From: Onchidella celtica
Lineage: Eukaryota; Mollusca; Gastropoda; Systellommatophora; Onchidiidae
Reading direction: 5' to 3'
Assembly (NCBI GenBank): GCA_963931925.1
Contig: OZ007569.1
Coordinates: 15,724,045-15,788,044, forward strand
Length of the DNA stretch: 64,000 nt
The position numbers were made by a program, and so were the translations under genes. Positions 1 through 10,063 of this stretch are shown here, piece after piece. Positions within the stretch are counted from its first letter, which is position 1, and each line of letters begins with the position of its first letter. The notes under the pieces are model-generated. The model ran no database searches and was not told the origin of the DNA. It was given only the letters and a program-made list of their open reading frames with translations.

Positions 1-668
1 CTTATATCCTAAATAGGAATGATGTCATTTTTTCTATATCAGTCTGATGTAGAAATTCCACATAGGAGTGACATCAACTTGCATATTGGAATGGCATCGT
101 TCTCAAGTTGGCAATCTGAAGCCTTTGTTCTGACTTAAATATGACATAGGAAAGATGTCATTTTTTACTACATCAATTTGATGTAGGAATTCTATGTAGG
201 ATCGACATCAAGTTTGCACCTAGGAACAACATTGCATATTGTTCTGATGTTGGCAATCTGATCAGAATACTACTTTGGTGTGATTTAAATCCGACATAGG
301 AATGATGTCATTTTCTCTACATCAATCTTATGTGCTATGAAGGACTGACATCAGGTTTGCACATAAGAATGATATTATTACGACGTTGGCATTCCGATCA
401 AGATATGTCTTTATTCTGACTTAAATCTGAGACAGGAATGACATAATTTTTTTCAACATCAATATGAAAAATTAAAAATTTAAATTAATAGATTAAACTT
501 TATCTCTATTACCCCCCTACCGCCATCAAATTTATTATTCATTATTAATTATATATATATCAAATATTATTATAATACTTTATCATCAAGTTTGCCACTA
601 GGAATGTCATCATTCTGATGTGGCAATCCGATCACTTATACTTTATTCCAACTTAAATCTGACATAAT
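1..668. repeat. Diverged satellite, ~140-bp unit, about 4.5 copies
   Basis: A recurring block contains GACATAGGAATGATGTCATT, then CATCAAGTTTGCAC, then GTTGGCAATCTGATCA, then TTCTGACTTAAATCT. Copies start near 10, 138, 290 and 428. The fourth is interrupted by an AT-rich stretch at about 475-585, and its second half resumes at about 586-664. Units differ by many substitutions, so the array is old. Short inverted words (GATGTCA/TGACATC) recur in each unit. The array is cut on the right by the 3' tail of the LINE at 661-3470. Confidence 0.75.
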
Positions 669-744
669 AATAATAATAAAGTAGATTTATATAGCGCCTT
701 TAGCCATGCCTCAAGGCGCTTTACAATAACATGATGGAATATAT

Positions 745-801
745 GCACACACACACACGTACACATAAATGGCCAGCTGGCAGACACACACACACACACA
801 C
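745..801. repeat. (AC)n microsatellite in LINE 3' region
   Basis: Two blocks of AC dinucleotides are separated by about 30 bp, directly downstream of the LINE stop codon in LINE sense. Confidence 0.85.
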
Positions 802-829
802 TATAGATATTTCTCAAATAAATATGTTT

Positions 830-3457
830 TTAACCCCGTCTTGAAAATGGCAGCACTGCCAGCGAATCAGAGATAGGCAAGGAGTTCCAAATAGTGGGAC
901 CAATGTAACTAAACGACCTTTCTCCAAACCTCTTTAGGTTACATCGTGGGACTTTCAAAAGCCTAGAGTCCTGTGATGATCTCAGGGCTCTGGCGGGCAT
1001 ATAGGAAAACAAAACTGCACTTAAATAATTTGGGGTGGAAGATTCAAAGAAATTGAAGCACATTAGTGCAATCTTGTACTCGATACGTGCTTTAACAGGC
1101 AACCAATGAAGTGTTTTGAGTAACTCTGTGCTACTGTGATATCTTGATTTTCCAAGAACAAGACGAGCTGCACAGTTCTGTGCTCTCTGAAGTTTTGAAA
1201 TCTTTTCTTCCTGAAGACCCGCCAGCAGTGAATTACAATAGTCAAGACGTGACAAAACCAAGGATGTTACCAGGGTCTTAATGGCATCTGTGGTTAAAAA
1301 AGGCTTCATTCGTGAAATTTTCCTAATCTCAAAAAATATCGATCTAACCAAGCTGTTTAGATGACGCTCCATACTCAATGTACTATCAAGAAGTACGCCC
1401 AGGTTTTTTGCTGGGCTTGAAAATTCAACGAAAGTGTCGTCAAACTGTATGCCTGTGATGTTTGCATCTACCAAATTCAGTTTACTGCTAGTGGAGCAAA
1501 GAATAACCTCGGTTTTATCATTGTTCAATTTCAGTTTGTTATTTTCCATCCACAACTTCACAGCTCTACAACAATTTTCAATTTTTTCTACCAAAATTGG
1601 CAAGTCACCAGGATAGGAAGATTTGTACAGCTGTGTGTCATCAGCGTACATATGGTAATCAATATTGTAAGATCTTATTGTTTGGCTCAATGGAAATGTA
1701 TACAGCGTGTACAAAATAGGGCCAAGGACTGAACCTTGAGGAACACCAAATCTCAATGGGAACTGGGTGGACAGGTTACCTTGTACGGTGACATACTGTG
1801 ATCTTTCTCTCAAATACGATGTGAGCCATAATAATGCATTGCCACTGATTCCAAAATTAAAGGATAACCGTTGGAGAAGGACAACATGGTCGATAGTATC
1901 GAAAGCAGAGGACAGATCCAGTAAGGTGAGAATGGTGACTTTACCATCATCACTTGATAGTAAGATGTCATTTACTATTCTCAACAGGGCAGTTTCGGTA
2001 CTATGATTTTCCCGGTAGGCCGATTGGAAAGGCTCAATCAAATCATTCAAGTTAAGATGTTCTTTAAGTTGAGCTAGAACAACTTTTTCGAGGATTTTGG
2101 ACAGGAAAGGTAGGTTGGACACAGGGCGATAATTTTTTAGTTCATTTGTGTCCAGACTCTTTTTCTTCAATAAAGGCATTACCAAAGCCTTCTGGAAACA
2201 TGTGGGAACTTGCCCTGACTGTAAAGACTGATTGATGATAGATGTTATAGAATCAAGAAGTGTATCGAGACATTGGACTAAAAGAGTGGTGGGGATTGGA
2301 TCCAAAGGACATGATTTTGGTGGTGATGACAAAATGAGTTTTTTAATTTCTTCCTTAGTGACTGGTTTAAATTCACCAAGTGTGCTACCAGTATATGCGC
2401 AATGTGATGTAAGAACATTTAAATCAGACTCATCAGCATTTCTATCATGATCTAGTTCACTACGAATTTTATACACTTTGTCAGAGAAAAATTGACCAAA
2501 TTTATCAGGTAACTCTGAGGTGGGAATGTTGTTAGGTAGTGCAGGTGTTTTGGACATTCCTTTCATTTCATTAGCAATGGTAAAAATGATCTTAGAGTTT
2601 TTACAATTTACAATTTTTTCACTGTAAAAAGATTTTCTTTCAGAGTTAATGAGTACTTTCACATTATGGATGTGTTGTTCGTAAATCTGTTTGTGGACAG
2701 TTAGTTTTGTTCTTCTCCACTCTCTTTCTGCTCTATGCCGTTGTTGTTTCGCCTCCTTAATGCGAAGTGTGTACCATGGGGCAGCTGGACGATGGCTGAT
2801 GGTCAGTATCCTCGGAGGGGCGTGCTCATCCAGAGCCTTACTGAGCTGGCTGTTGTAATAGCCTGCTAGGTCCTCATCTTGTGATTCCGACACGTTGGAA
2901 AATGCACTTTTTAGAGTGTCTGTGAAAGATTTCAGATTGATGGATTTGATGTTTCGTGATGTTACTTGTCGTTTTACGGTTTTGGGTTTTGGGAAGTTGA
3001 ACGAGAAAGTTATGGGAAAATGATCTGACAACAGTTTGTCCGAGACATTCACGTTGTACACATTGGTGGAGTCTTCCCGTATGATCAGCCAGTCAAGGAT
3101 GTGGAGTTTCCTATGGGTCGGTTTATCTAACAGTTGTTGGAGGTGGTAATTGTTCAGCAATGATGTCATAGACCGAACATAGGTATCTGTTGGTTTATCA
3201 AAATGAAGGTTGAAGTCACCCAGGAAAACGAGGCTGTCACATTTGTTTGTAAATGTATCGAGAAGGTCAGCAAATTCCTCTACGCAAACTTTGTGTGTAC
3301 CTGCATTCTTCGTTTTAGGTGGTGGATGGTAAATGCAGAGAAAAACGGTGTTAAATGCTCTGACTTTGATACATTCAAATGACAAGAATTCATTGATGTC
3401 TTCCATTTTTGGCTTGACATCAATGAATAACATAGGAATAACATCACTTGTGGACAT
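830..3457 (-). CDS. LINE pol: partial AP-like endonuclease plus reverse transcriptase
   Basis: The 875-residue frame begins inside the endonuclease. The YHPPP block (about residue 43), GDFNLHFD (about 80) and SDHFPI (about 144) are present, but the N-terminal part with the first catalytic Asn and Glu is absent. A long linker leads to the reverse transcriptase: LSSAFDTIDH, GVPQGSVLGP and the catalytic YADD (near residue 603), then the thumb and C-terminal region. The annotated stop at 830 is premature. A one-base frame change near 840 separates it from a sense frame that continues to a stop at 801-803 and restores the usual C-terminal basic tail. A stop at 3467-3469 closes the frame upstream. 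It is probably a dead copy because the nuclease is incomplete, although the RT active site is kept. Confidence 0.85.
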   Translation of the reverse strand: MSTSDVIPMLFIDVKPKMEDINEFLSFECIKVRAFNTVFLCIYHPPPKTKNAGTHKVCVEEFADLLDTFTNKCDSLVFLGDFNLHFDKPTDTYVRSMTSLLNNYHLQQLLDKPTHRKLHILDWLIIREDSTNVYNVNVSDKLLSDHFPITFSFNFPKPKTVKRQVTSRNIKSINLKSFTDTLKSAFSNVSESQDEDLAGYYNSQLSKALDEHAPPRILTISHRPAAPWYTLRIKEAKQQRHRAEREWRRTKLTVHKQIYEQHIHNVKVLINSERKSFYSEKIVNCKNSKIIFTIANEMKGMSKTPALPNNIPTSELPDKFGQFFSDKVYKIRSELDHDRNADESDLNVLTSHCAYTGSTLGEFKPVTKEEIKKLILSSPPKSCPLDPIPTTLLVQCLDTLLDSITSIINQSLQSGQVPTCFQKALVMPLLKKKSLDTNELKNYRPVSNLPFLSKILEKVVLAQLKEHLNLNDLIEPFQSAYRENHSTETALLRIVNDILLSSDDGKVTILTLLDLSSAFDTIDHVVLLQRLSFNFGISGNALLWLTSYLRERSQYVTVQGNLSTQFPLRFGVPQGSVLGPILYTLYTFPLSQTIRSYNIDYHMYADDTQLYKSSYPGDLPILVEKIENCCRAVKLWMENNKLKLNNDKTEVILCSTSSKLNLVDANITGIQFDDTFVEFSSPAKNLGVLLDSTLSMERHLNSLVRSIFFEIRKISRMKPFLTTDAIKTLVTSLVLSRLDYCNSLLAGLQEEKISKLQRAQNCAARLVLGKSRYHSSTELLKTLHWLPVKARIEYKIALMCFNFFESSTPNYLSAVLFSYMPARALRSSQDSRLLKVPRCNLKRFGERSFSYIGPTIWNSLPISDSLAVLPFSRRG

Positions 3458-3470
3458 TGTAGTGAACTAT

Positions 3471-4078
3471 ATTTCTTGCCCCCTTTCACTACATTGTATC
3501 TCATTTGTTTATTGTTTCTTTTGTTGCGGTTTGAAATTTGAGACCAGCCTCCGAACCCCCGCCCCAACCCAGAAGAAGTGATCCGAAGGTCAAAATGAAA
3601 GAAAACGTTGGCTCTTCATTCAGACTAGACTAGTTCACTGGCCCAAAATACATAATTTAATTTTGTAGCCTAAATGATAGCAAAGATACTACAAATCTAG
3701 TATCTTTGATGATAATATGGTCTACATGTTTTCTGGAATTATTCCGGGAAGTGCAACACAGAACTGTACAATCATACAATACTGTGTTTACGAAAGGCAA
3801 ATTGGACATCCTCTCACATTTCAAAATATGGATAATTTTTCAACTTGCTTTTGTTGGAAAAAACATATTTTATTATGAAAACAAATTTGTTCATTCATCA
3901 CCATAACTGAAAAACTACGAACGTAACTCAGAACCTCCTCCTCCTCCCACCCACCCCGTTTTTCATATAGTGGCACCCTTCCTGTGTGCGTTTGCGGACG
4001 ATGGTCCCTTTTTCATTCCGAAACCAGAGAATATCTCGGTGTATTATGAGACGACTATATTATTCCTCGCACCACCTC
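3471..4078. other. Unassigned DNA between LINE and element A
   Basis: No reading frame or known repeat is recognised. The last five bases (4074-4078, ACCTC) are the left target-site duplication of element A. Confidence 0.6.
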
Positions 4079-5522
4079 TGTTAGGAATCTGGACTGGGTG
4101 ATAGTGCCCTCCAGTGTTACTAGACTCGACTAAAGTCCCCTCTAGCTGTTATGAAGAGGGTCTTCTCAATGATGGTATTATGACTGCATTTAAATCGAGA
4201 GGTATTTAATATTTAATCTTTCGTACCATGCCACACACTAAGAACAATCTGAATAAGTTTCATAAACAGACCTGCAGGGCCACAAATTTAATTACATTAA
4301 TTACCCTAACAATTTTGGTCTAGATCTATTACATAGTAAAGACAACATCAGCAGCATCAAATCTAAATTCAATAATATGTCACTAGAAGTCTTCTCTAGA
4401 TTCCTATAATATTATGATAATTCTGACTCACTAACAATTTAAGTACTAATTATATATCTCTCAGATATAGTCTGCCTACTATCTATCAATCAATATACTA
4501 ATATGGTCTCTGGCGACGATGTCATCTCAGCTATTTGTGCCTACCGCTTATAATGGATCAAGCTCGTCAATATAAACTGACGTAGTTAAGTCTATTGGAT
4601 CTACTCTAGGATGGGCTGGCAATCCCCAGCCTCATCCAGACAAATCAATCCCAATTCACAGATGTGTATGCCAACATTCATACTAGTTGCAAGTCAATAT
4701 AAATCTTTGTCTTGCATTCTTGGGTAGCACTCCTAATATATGCGGCAATCCTGTCCTACTGGATAAATTATGTTCAGCTCCTCGTTCATTGTTGAATCAT
4801 CAAAGGACAAACACTTACGCTTGGTCCCTGGTGTTAGAAAACCAGGGAACAGTAGACAATAGCAGTGGGCATATCTCATTCAAGCATATGGCTTCCTCTC
4901 AAATGTCTATATTGGACTAGACATGAAATCGAACGGAGTTATGATTCTTCAGGCAGAATCGTGCCGACGCCTGCACAGATTGGAGTTTTCTGTATGGAGT
5001 AATGGACATAGGTATGGCTACACTTTTATACTGTGCAGCCACCTGCAAATTACCGTCCAAATCCCTAGATTTGATTTGTGCACCCATGCGAGCTCATCTC
5101 GCAGTATTAATATATTCTACGTGGGAGTTGGTCACGGCCTTGTACTAAAACAGACAAGGTCAATTTAAAATGTCAAAACAATTACTGAAATCTTTAAACC
5201 CTCGTGCTTTCTACATTTTATGTACCAATTTCTGAACGCGACTAAGCGTCTTAAACTATCTATCCTTATTCACCCCTTCTCTTCCCTTCTAAGTGTTCAT
5301 CAAAATCACGGGGTCGAGAATTGCACTGTCACTCCTAACTTATACATTTATTCTATCTCGCCCCACTTTCTTTCCATCTCTAAGAAAAAGTGTTTCAAAA
5401 ACAAACTTCAGGAGAACAGTTCAAGGACAAAATTACGCTGGTTATAATCAACGAGACCGTGAAAAATCAACTCCTTGCGAGTCGTGACCCAGCACGGCAA
5501 TTATAGTACTTAACCCATGACA
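4079..5522 (-). repeat. Element A 3' LTR
   Basis: It is nearly identical to 11595-13040. It begins TGTTAGGAATCTGG and ends AACCCATGACA on the plus strand, and its inner edge at 5523 abuts a polypurine tract on the coding strand. Small open frames inside it (for example 4687-4920 and 4923-5168) recur in all LTR copies but match nothing I recognise, and I regard them as non-coding. Confidence 0.93.
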
Positions 5523-6198
5523 TCCCCCACCCCAGTGGAAATTTTAAGAAAAATTTACACGATAGGATCCAAGAAACCACAAAATTATTGTGGTGGGGGC
5601 TTAAGTACTACCGTAGAAAAGTCAGCCTTAAGTTTGAGACCAAAAAATTTAACTAAGAACGTGCATATTGGATGGACAAAAAGCATACAATTATTGATGG
5701 CACGTTCTGTAGAATCTAGTCTATCGAAACATTCTCACTCCACACAATCAAACTTCTCACGAACATTTATAATTACAATGAGTATATCACTGTATACTGC
5801 TGGATTAAAGTATAACTACAATCAAACAATCAGGCCTTACTGAAGGAATAGGCTCATAATTATCTAGTCAACACACATAACTGCTGCTTATATACACATT
5901 CACAAACAATATATTGTTAATTAAAATACTGTGGTATCCAATGGCAGCAGTAGCTCTGGTAGCTTGGTTTGCCATGTCTCCATCTCATTGACCCGCTGAC
6001 AAGGGCGTCAGGTTTGTCAGAAGTTCAGGTCACAGTCCGGAATGACGCTGGTGGAAAGAGGATATTCACAAAAAAGGATTGTAAAACTGGTTCATAAAGT
6101 AATGAACAAGATAAATGTGAATCCATCCACCGTCCAGAATTGAGGGGGAAAAGCACTATCCAACCCCAATACAAGACACAACACTCTTTAATAGGAAA
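5523..6198 (-). promoter_or_regulatory. Element A 3' non-coding region with polypurine tract
   Basis: On the coding strand the bases next to the LTR read CTGGGGTGGGGGA (5523-5535), a G-rich polypurine tract where plus-strand DNA priming would begin. The remaining ~660 bp to the RNase H stop have no convincing frame; the 108-residue frame at 5517-5843 runs on the wrong strand and crosses the LTR edge. Confidence 0.75.
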
Positions 6199-7302
6199 CT
6201 AAATTAGGCGTGACAAAACATCAGCTTGGGAATTGTCACCGCCAGGGATAGCCCGGATAACAAACCGGTATTCCTGGAGTGCAAGACTCCACCTCGTTAA
6301 TCGAGCATTTTTAGCCCTGTTAGACTTCAAGAATAACAACGGACGATGGTCCGTTTCAATTATAAACTCGGACATGAGTAGATATCGCGAAAATGCGTTT
6401 ACAGCAAAAATTATAGCGAGGCACTCTCGCTCGATAATTGCATAGCGGCATTCCCTATCTAGCAACTTGCGGCTGGCGTATAGACACGGCCGCAAGGTAT
6501 CGTCTCGTTCCTGCAACAACACAGCTCCTAATCCCTTGTCCGACGCATCAGTGCGGACAATAAATATTTGGTTTATATCTGGCAGTATGAGAATGGGGGA
6601 AGTCGAAAACAATCGTTGAACGGTACGAAGTGTATCAGTACATTCGGTTGTCCATTTCACTTTATTAGGAAAATTCTTTCTTGTGAGGTCCGACAACGGA
6701 GCTGTAAGCGAAGAAAAATTTGGAATGAACTTTCTATAATAATTAAGAAAGCCCAATAAACTACGAACTTCTTTCTTAGTTCGAGGGGCTTGGAGCTTTA
6801 AGATGGTAGTTATCTTCTTGTCATCAGGGGTCTGAACGCCGTGGGCAATTGTATGGCCCAGAAAATTAATTTCATTGTATCCTAAAAACACTTTACTGGG
6901 TTTCGCCGTAAGGCCAGCTCGACGAAGAGCAATAAAAACTTGACGTAGGGCTGCGAGGTGGCCCGACCAATCGGTTTCATAAATACAAATGTCGTCAAAA
7001 TACGACAACACGGAATCCATATTCTGGAGCAATATTGTCATCATACGCGCGAAAGTGGCAGGGGCTGTAACTAATCCAAAAGGCATATAGCGCCACTGCA
7101 TAAGACCCAACGGGGTCTGAAAAGCGGTATATTGCTTGCTATTCTCATCAAGCGGAATTTGCCAATAGCCTTTGGAAAGATCAATTTTAGAAAAAATCGT
7201 TGCCCTCGCTAACTGCGCAAAAAGATTCTCCTGGTTGGGAATCGGTTCAGCGTCATATATCGTAACCTCATTAAGTTTATGATAGTCAATACAAAAACGC
7301 AC
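6199..7302 (-). CDS. pol: Element A pol, downstream frame: reverse transcriptase and RNase H
   Basis: The first residues resume the RT fingers (RFCIDYHKLNEVT), followed by FSKIDLSKGYWQIPL, MPFGLVTAPATF and the catalytic block SYFDDICIY, where FDD replaces the usual IDD or VDD of this group. RNase H follows with all expected acidic blocks: RTDASDKGLGAVL, ERECLAIIFAV, ETDHRPLLFL and DNSQADVLSRL. The frame ends shortly after RNase H with no integrase downstream, because the integrase lies upstream in the preceding frame. The apparent start codon is an artefact: the frame is the continuation of the upstream one, broken by one extra base in the A-run at 7312-7321. Without the break the protein would be continuous. 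Confidence 0.92.
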   Translation of the reverse strand: MRFCIDYHKLNEVTIYDAEPIPNQENLFAQLARATIFSKIDLSKGYWQIPLDENSKQYTAFQTPLGLMQWRYMPFGLVTAPATFARMMTILLQNMDSVLSYFDDICIYETDWSGHLAALRQVFIALRRAGLTAKPSKVFLGYNEINFLGHTIAHGVQTPDDKKITTILKLQAPRTKKEVRSLLGFLNYYRKFIPNFSSLTAPLSDLTRKNFPNKVKWTTECTDTLRTVQRLFSTSPILILPDINQIFIVRTDASDKGLGAVLLQERDDTLRPCLYASRKLLDRECRYAIIERECLAIIFAVNAFSRYLLMSEFIIETDHRPLLFLKSNRAKNARLTRWSLALQEYRFVIRAIPGGDNSQADVLSRLI

Positions 7303-7306
7303 TGTA

Positions 7307-10063
7307 TCATCTTTTTTTTTTCACTAAGACGATGGGTGAGTTATATGGGCTCGTCGATCGCTCTATCACTCCCAGGTGAAACATGTTACGTACCTCGGTT
7401 ATTATAGTCTCCTGTGCGTGCAGCGGACGCGGGTATGGTTTAACAAAGACGGGTATATCCGTCTTTAATCTTATAACATGCTGTACCAATGAGGTATTAC
7501 CTGGTAGATCAGTAAAGACCGTAGTAAACTCGTTAAGCAAATCTCTTATATCTTGTCTTTGCGATTCAGACAGATCTGGATTTATATGTACATCCGAAGT
7601 ATTTTCAGAAGATTGCAGTGCGGGGATTGAATGCTCTATCTTAATAGGATCATCATCGTCAACTGAAACTAAGGCCGCATTGGCCTGAGCAACTACATTT
7701 CGGCGATTATTCTGACGATTATCCTCGTCGGACAGGTACTGCTTTAACATATTTATATGGAACACTTTGTCCTGTCCCCGAATCTTGATAAGATAATTTA
7801 CTCGAGAACGTCTCTTTAGGACTTTAAAAGGCCCCTTCCATGTAAGAAGGAGTTTATTTTTCGTCTCCGGAAGGAGAACAAGAGTTTGGTCTCCGACGGC
7901 CAAGGTTCGCAATCGGCTACCCTGATCACGATATGCTTTATAAATACTCGCATGCGCACTCGAAGATTTTTGTGCGAGCTGACATGCATTAAGAATTCGA
8001 TGTCGCAAGTCTACAACGTATTGATATGCAGACCGCGTATCGTTGTCGTCGGTGTCTGATCCGGCGAATAAATCACGGAGTATGGCCATTGGACCACGCG
8101 GCTTGCGACCATACAATAATTCGAAGGGGGAAAAACCCGTCGATGCGTTCGGTAGTTCTCGGTATGCAAAGAGAATAGCGGGGAGCTGTCGATCCCAATC
8201 AGTCGGCTTGTCGGCCGAAACCCGCGCAAGCATAGCTTTCATGGTAGCATTCCATCGTTCACAGCAGCCATTAGACTGTGGGTGGTATGGAGATGTCAAT
8301 CTTTGTTTAATCCCTACCAATTCCAAGACTTTCTTAAAAAGTTCAGAGGTAAACTGTGGACCTCTGTCCGATAAAATTTCAACCGGAAATCCAAGACGCG
8401 AAAAAACAGTAATAAGGGCTTCAGCTACATGATCGGCTGAAATGTCTTTTAGTGGAATGGCCTCTGGCCAACGGGTTGCGTAGTTAATGACAGAAAGTAT
8501 GAAGCGATGTCCTCTGTCTGACTTGTGTAGAGGGCCAACTATATCTACGGCAACGCGCTCAAATGGTCTGGAGACCATTGGCATCTCCTGCAGAGGAGCC
8601 CGCGATGCTCTCCCTTTAGGAGTACGTTTCTGACATACGTCACATGTTGATACGAACCGGTTTACATCTGCGTAAATACTGGGCCAAAAAAATTGCGATA
8701 GTATTCGAGACTTAGTTCTGGCCTTTCCCTGGTGACCCGCCAAGGAAGTGTCATGCGCGAGACGAATAATGTCGCGACGAAAAGATCTTGGTACTACAAG
8801 CTGCATAACGGTCTCTCGCTTATTCCGAAAATTACGATATAATAAGTCATCTTTAATAAGAAACTTAGAGGTATCCGGCGCTGTAGGATCAACTTTAGTA
8901 AACAAATGTTTCAATGTGGGGTCTGACTGTTGCTCATCATGGAATGCACTAGACGTTATGTTCAATTCAATAGTAGGGTTACTCAATGCACTGTCTGCTC
9001 GTCGACTCGATTGTAGGCGTGTTGTCGCACAAGCAACACTCTCATCCTCAGTCCAAATTTCCAAGTTACCGATAGGAAACTTTATTACTTGAGGTACATT
9101 CCCTATGATTAAATCAGCCACCGGATTAGGCAGTACACATGCGGTAACAATACCTGTGAGAAAAGGTGTATCAATATAAACTTCTGCAAGACGGAATCGC
9201 TCTACAGATCCGCCAAAAGTAATACAAGTTACATCCTTATCCAAAAATTGTGTTGGACGGACTAGTGACTGCCGAACGCCGATAGTCGTGCATCCGGAGT
9301 CACGTAGAACGGAAGCGCGAATCGCGTTCACGCGGCCCTGGTAAAATGTTAATTCACCCAGTTCATGTAGGGCCGACATGACTGGAATAGCTTTTAATTG
9401 CGATGAAGATTTATTAGTATACCCAACATCTGTATAGGGTGTAGATTGTACAGAGCAGGCATTTGCCGCTCCCATTTTAACGGTACAAAATCTTTGTATG
9501 TGGCCGAACTGATTACACCTGAAGCACATAATACGGTGTGAATCGTATCCACGATAAGGCAGGCTCTGCGGTCTATCATAATCATGATTATTACTAAAAT
9601 ACACTCGCCGGGGCGGTCTCTGAAGCCGGTTATGTTGATGGCTTGGATAGTTGCCACGATAATACGGGCGAGGCTCATAAAAAGAATGTCTCTGGTATCC
9701 TTGACGCGGGGATAAATCACTCCGATGCGGAAAATCCCGCGGTGTAAGAAATGACGAAGTGGGGGTCACAAAGGACTCCAGCTCTAATTTCTTTAACGTT
9801 ATCTCACGCTTCCTCTGTTCTCGCTCCGCAGCCTCTTTTTCTCTTTCTCTTTGTTCCTTTTCTCTCTCTCTTTCTTCTTTTTCTCTTTCTCTTTCTCTTT
9901 GTTCCTTTTCTCTCTCTCTTTCTTCTTTTTCTCTTTCTCTTCCTGCTAACCGATCCTCCCGGTCTCGGTCCTGCTGTATTTGTCGTTCGCACCACGAGGC
10001 GCATTCTTCTTCTGGTATACCCAGGGCCTTGGCAGATTCAATGTATTTCAGAAAATCGGCCAT
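7307..10063 (-). CDS. gag-pol: Element A gag-protease-integrase-RT(start) polyprotein
   Basis: The 918-residue frame starts at an ATG about 1.5 kb after the primer site. Residues 28-97 form a highly charged Glu/Arg-rich coiled coil. Residues 98-179 are basic and aromatic, rich in Arg, Pro, Tyr and His. A CCHC zinc knuckle (C-x2-C-x4-H-x4-C) is at 180-193. The aspartic protease has DSG at 255-257 and the ADLIIGN flap-end block near 316. Integrase follows: H2C2 finger (His 437 and 444, Cys 474 and 477), catalytic Asp 507, Asp 566 and Glu 602 with the classic 35-residue spacing, then a GPF module (WKGPFKV). The last ~60 residues are the start of RT and stop at VKKKR in the A-run. The Gag part lacks the capsid core that element B has. 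Confidence 0.92.
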   Translation of the reverse strand: MADFLKYIESAKALGIPEEECASWCERQIQQDRDREDRLAGREREKEEREREKEQREREREKEEREREKEQREREKEAAEREQRKREITLKKLELESFVTPTSSFLTPRDFPHRSDLSPRQGYQRHSFYEPRPYYRGNYPSHQHNRLQRPPRRVYFSNNHDYDRPQSLPYRGYDSHRIMCFRCNQFGHIQRFCTVKMGAANACSVQSTPYTDVGYTNKSSSQLKAIPVMSALHELGELTFYQGRVNAIRASVLRDSGCTTIGVRQSLVRPTQFLDKDVTCITFGGSVERFRLAEVYIDTPFLTGIVTACVLPNPVADLIIGNVPQVIKFPIGNLEIWTEDESVACATTRLQSSRRADSALSNPTIELNITSSAFHDEQQSDPTLKHLFTKVDPTAPDTSKFLIKDDLLYRNFRNKRETVMQLVVPRSFRRDIIRLAHDTSLAGHQGKARTKSRILSQFFWPSIYADVNRFVSTCDVCQKRTPKGRASRAPLQEMPMVSRPFERVAVDIVGPLHKSDRGHRFILSVINYATRWPEAIPLKDISADHVAEALITVFSRLGFPVEILSDRGPQFTSELFKKVLELVGIKQRLTSPYHPQSNGCCERWNATMKAMLARVSADKPTDWDRQLPAILFAYRELPNASTGFSPFELLYGRKPRGPMAILRDLFAGSDTDDNDTRSAYQYVVDLRHRILNACQLAQKSSSAHASIYKAYRDQGSRLRTLAVGDQTLVLLPETKNKLLLTWKGPFKVLKRRSRVNYLIKIRGQDKVFHINMLKQYLSDEDNRQNNRRNVVAQANAALVSVDDDDPIKIEHSIPALQSSENTSDVHINPDLSESQRQDIRDLLNEFTTVFTDLPGNTSLVQHVIRLKTDIPVFVKPYPRPLHAQETIITEVRNMFHLGVIERSTSPYNSPIVLVKKKR
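7312..7321 (-). other. Homopolymer frameshift in element A pol
   Basis: Ten consecutive T on the plus strand (A on the coding strand) fall exactly where the RT frame breaks. Dropping one base would rejoin the two frames at a conserved Lys-rich RT motif. It could be a real inactivating slip, a programmed shift or a sequencing or assembly error. Confidence 0.85.
9826..9950. repeat. Tandem duplication in gag coiled-coil coding DNA
   Basis: A pyrimidine-rich block (CTCTTTCTCTTTGTTCC, then TTTTCTCTCTCTTTC) occurs twice in tandem. On the coding strand it gives the repeated Glu/Arg/Lys heptad-like segment. Repeat slippage has probably lengthened the coiled coil. Confidence 0.75.

Larger units (their letters stand above)
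661..3470 (-). mobile_element. CR1/L2-like non-LTR retrotransposon (LINE), 5'-truncated
   Basis: The element is read on the minus strand. Its body carries part of an endonuclease and a complete reverse transcriptase. Its 3' end, at the low-coordinate side, has a conserved tail with TATATAGCGCC and AAGGCGCT words followed by a short (ATT)n tail at about 665-681, which abuts the satellite at 1-668. The 5' end lies near 3470, where homology to the endonuclease stops and a stop codon closes the frame. 5' truncation is the usual product of incomplete target-primed reverse transcription. The exact clade (CR1, L2, Daphne or Crack type) is not settled from reading alone. Confidence 0.8.

Noticed and set aside
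4687..5487. Frames shared by the three family A LTR copies
   Set aside because: They recur only because the LTR recurs; the older copy changes or breaks them, and they lie on the strand opposite to element A coding.
5590..5606. GGTGGGGGCTTAAG as a polypurine tract
   Set aside because: It is on the wrong strand for element A and not next to an LTR; the true tract is at 5523-5535 on the coding strand.
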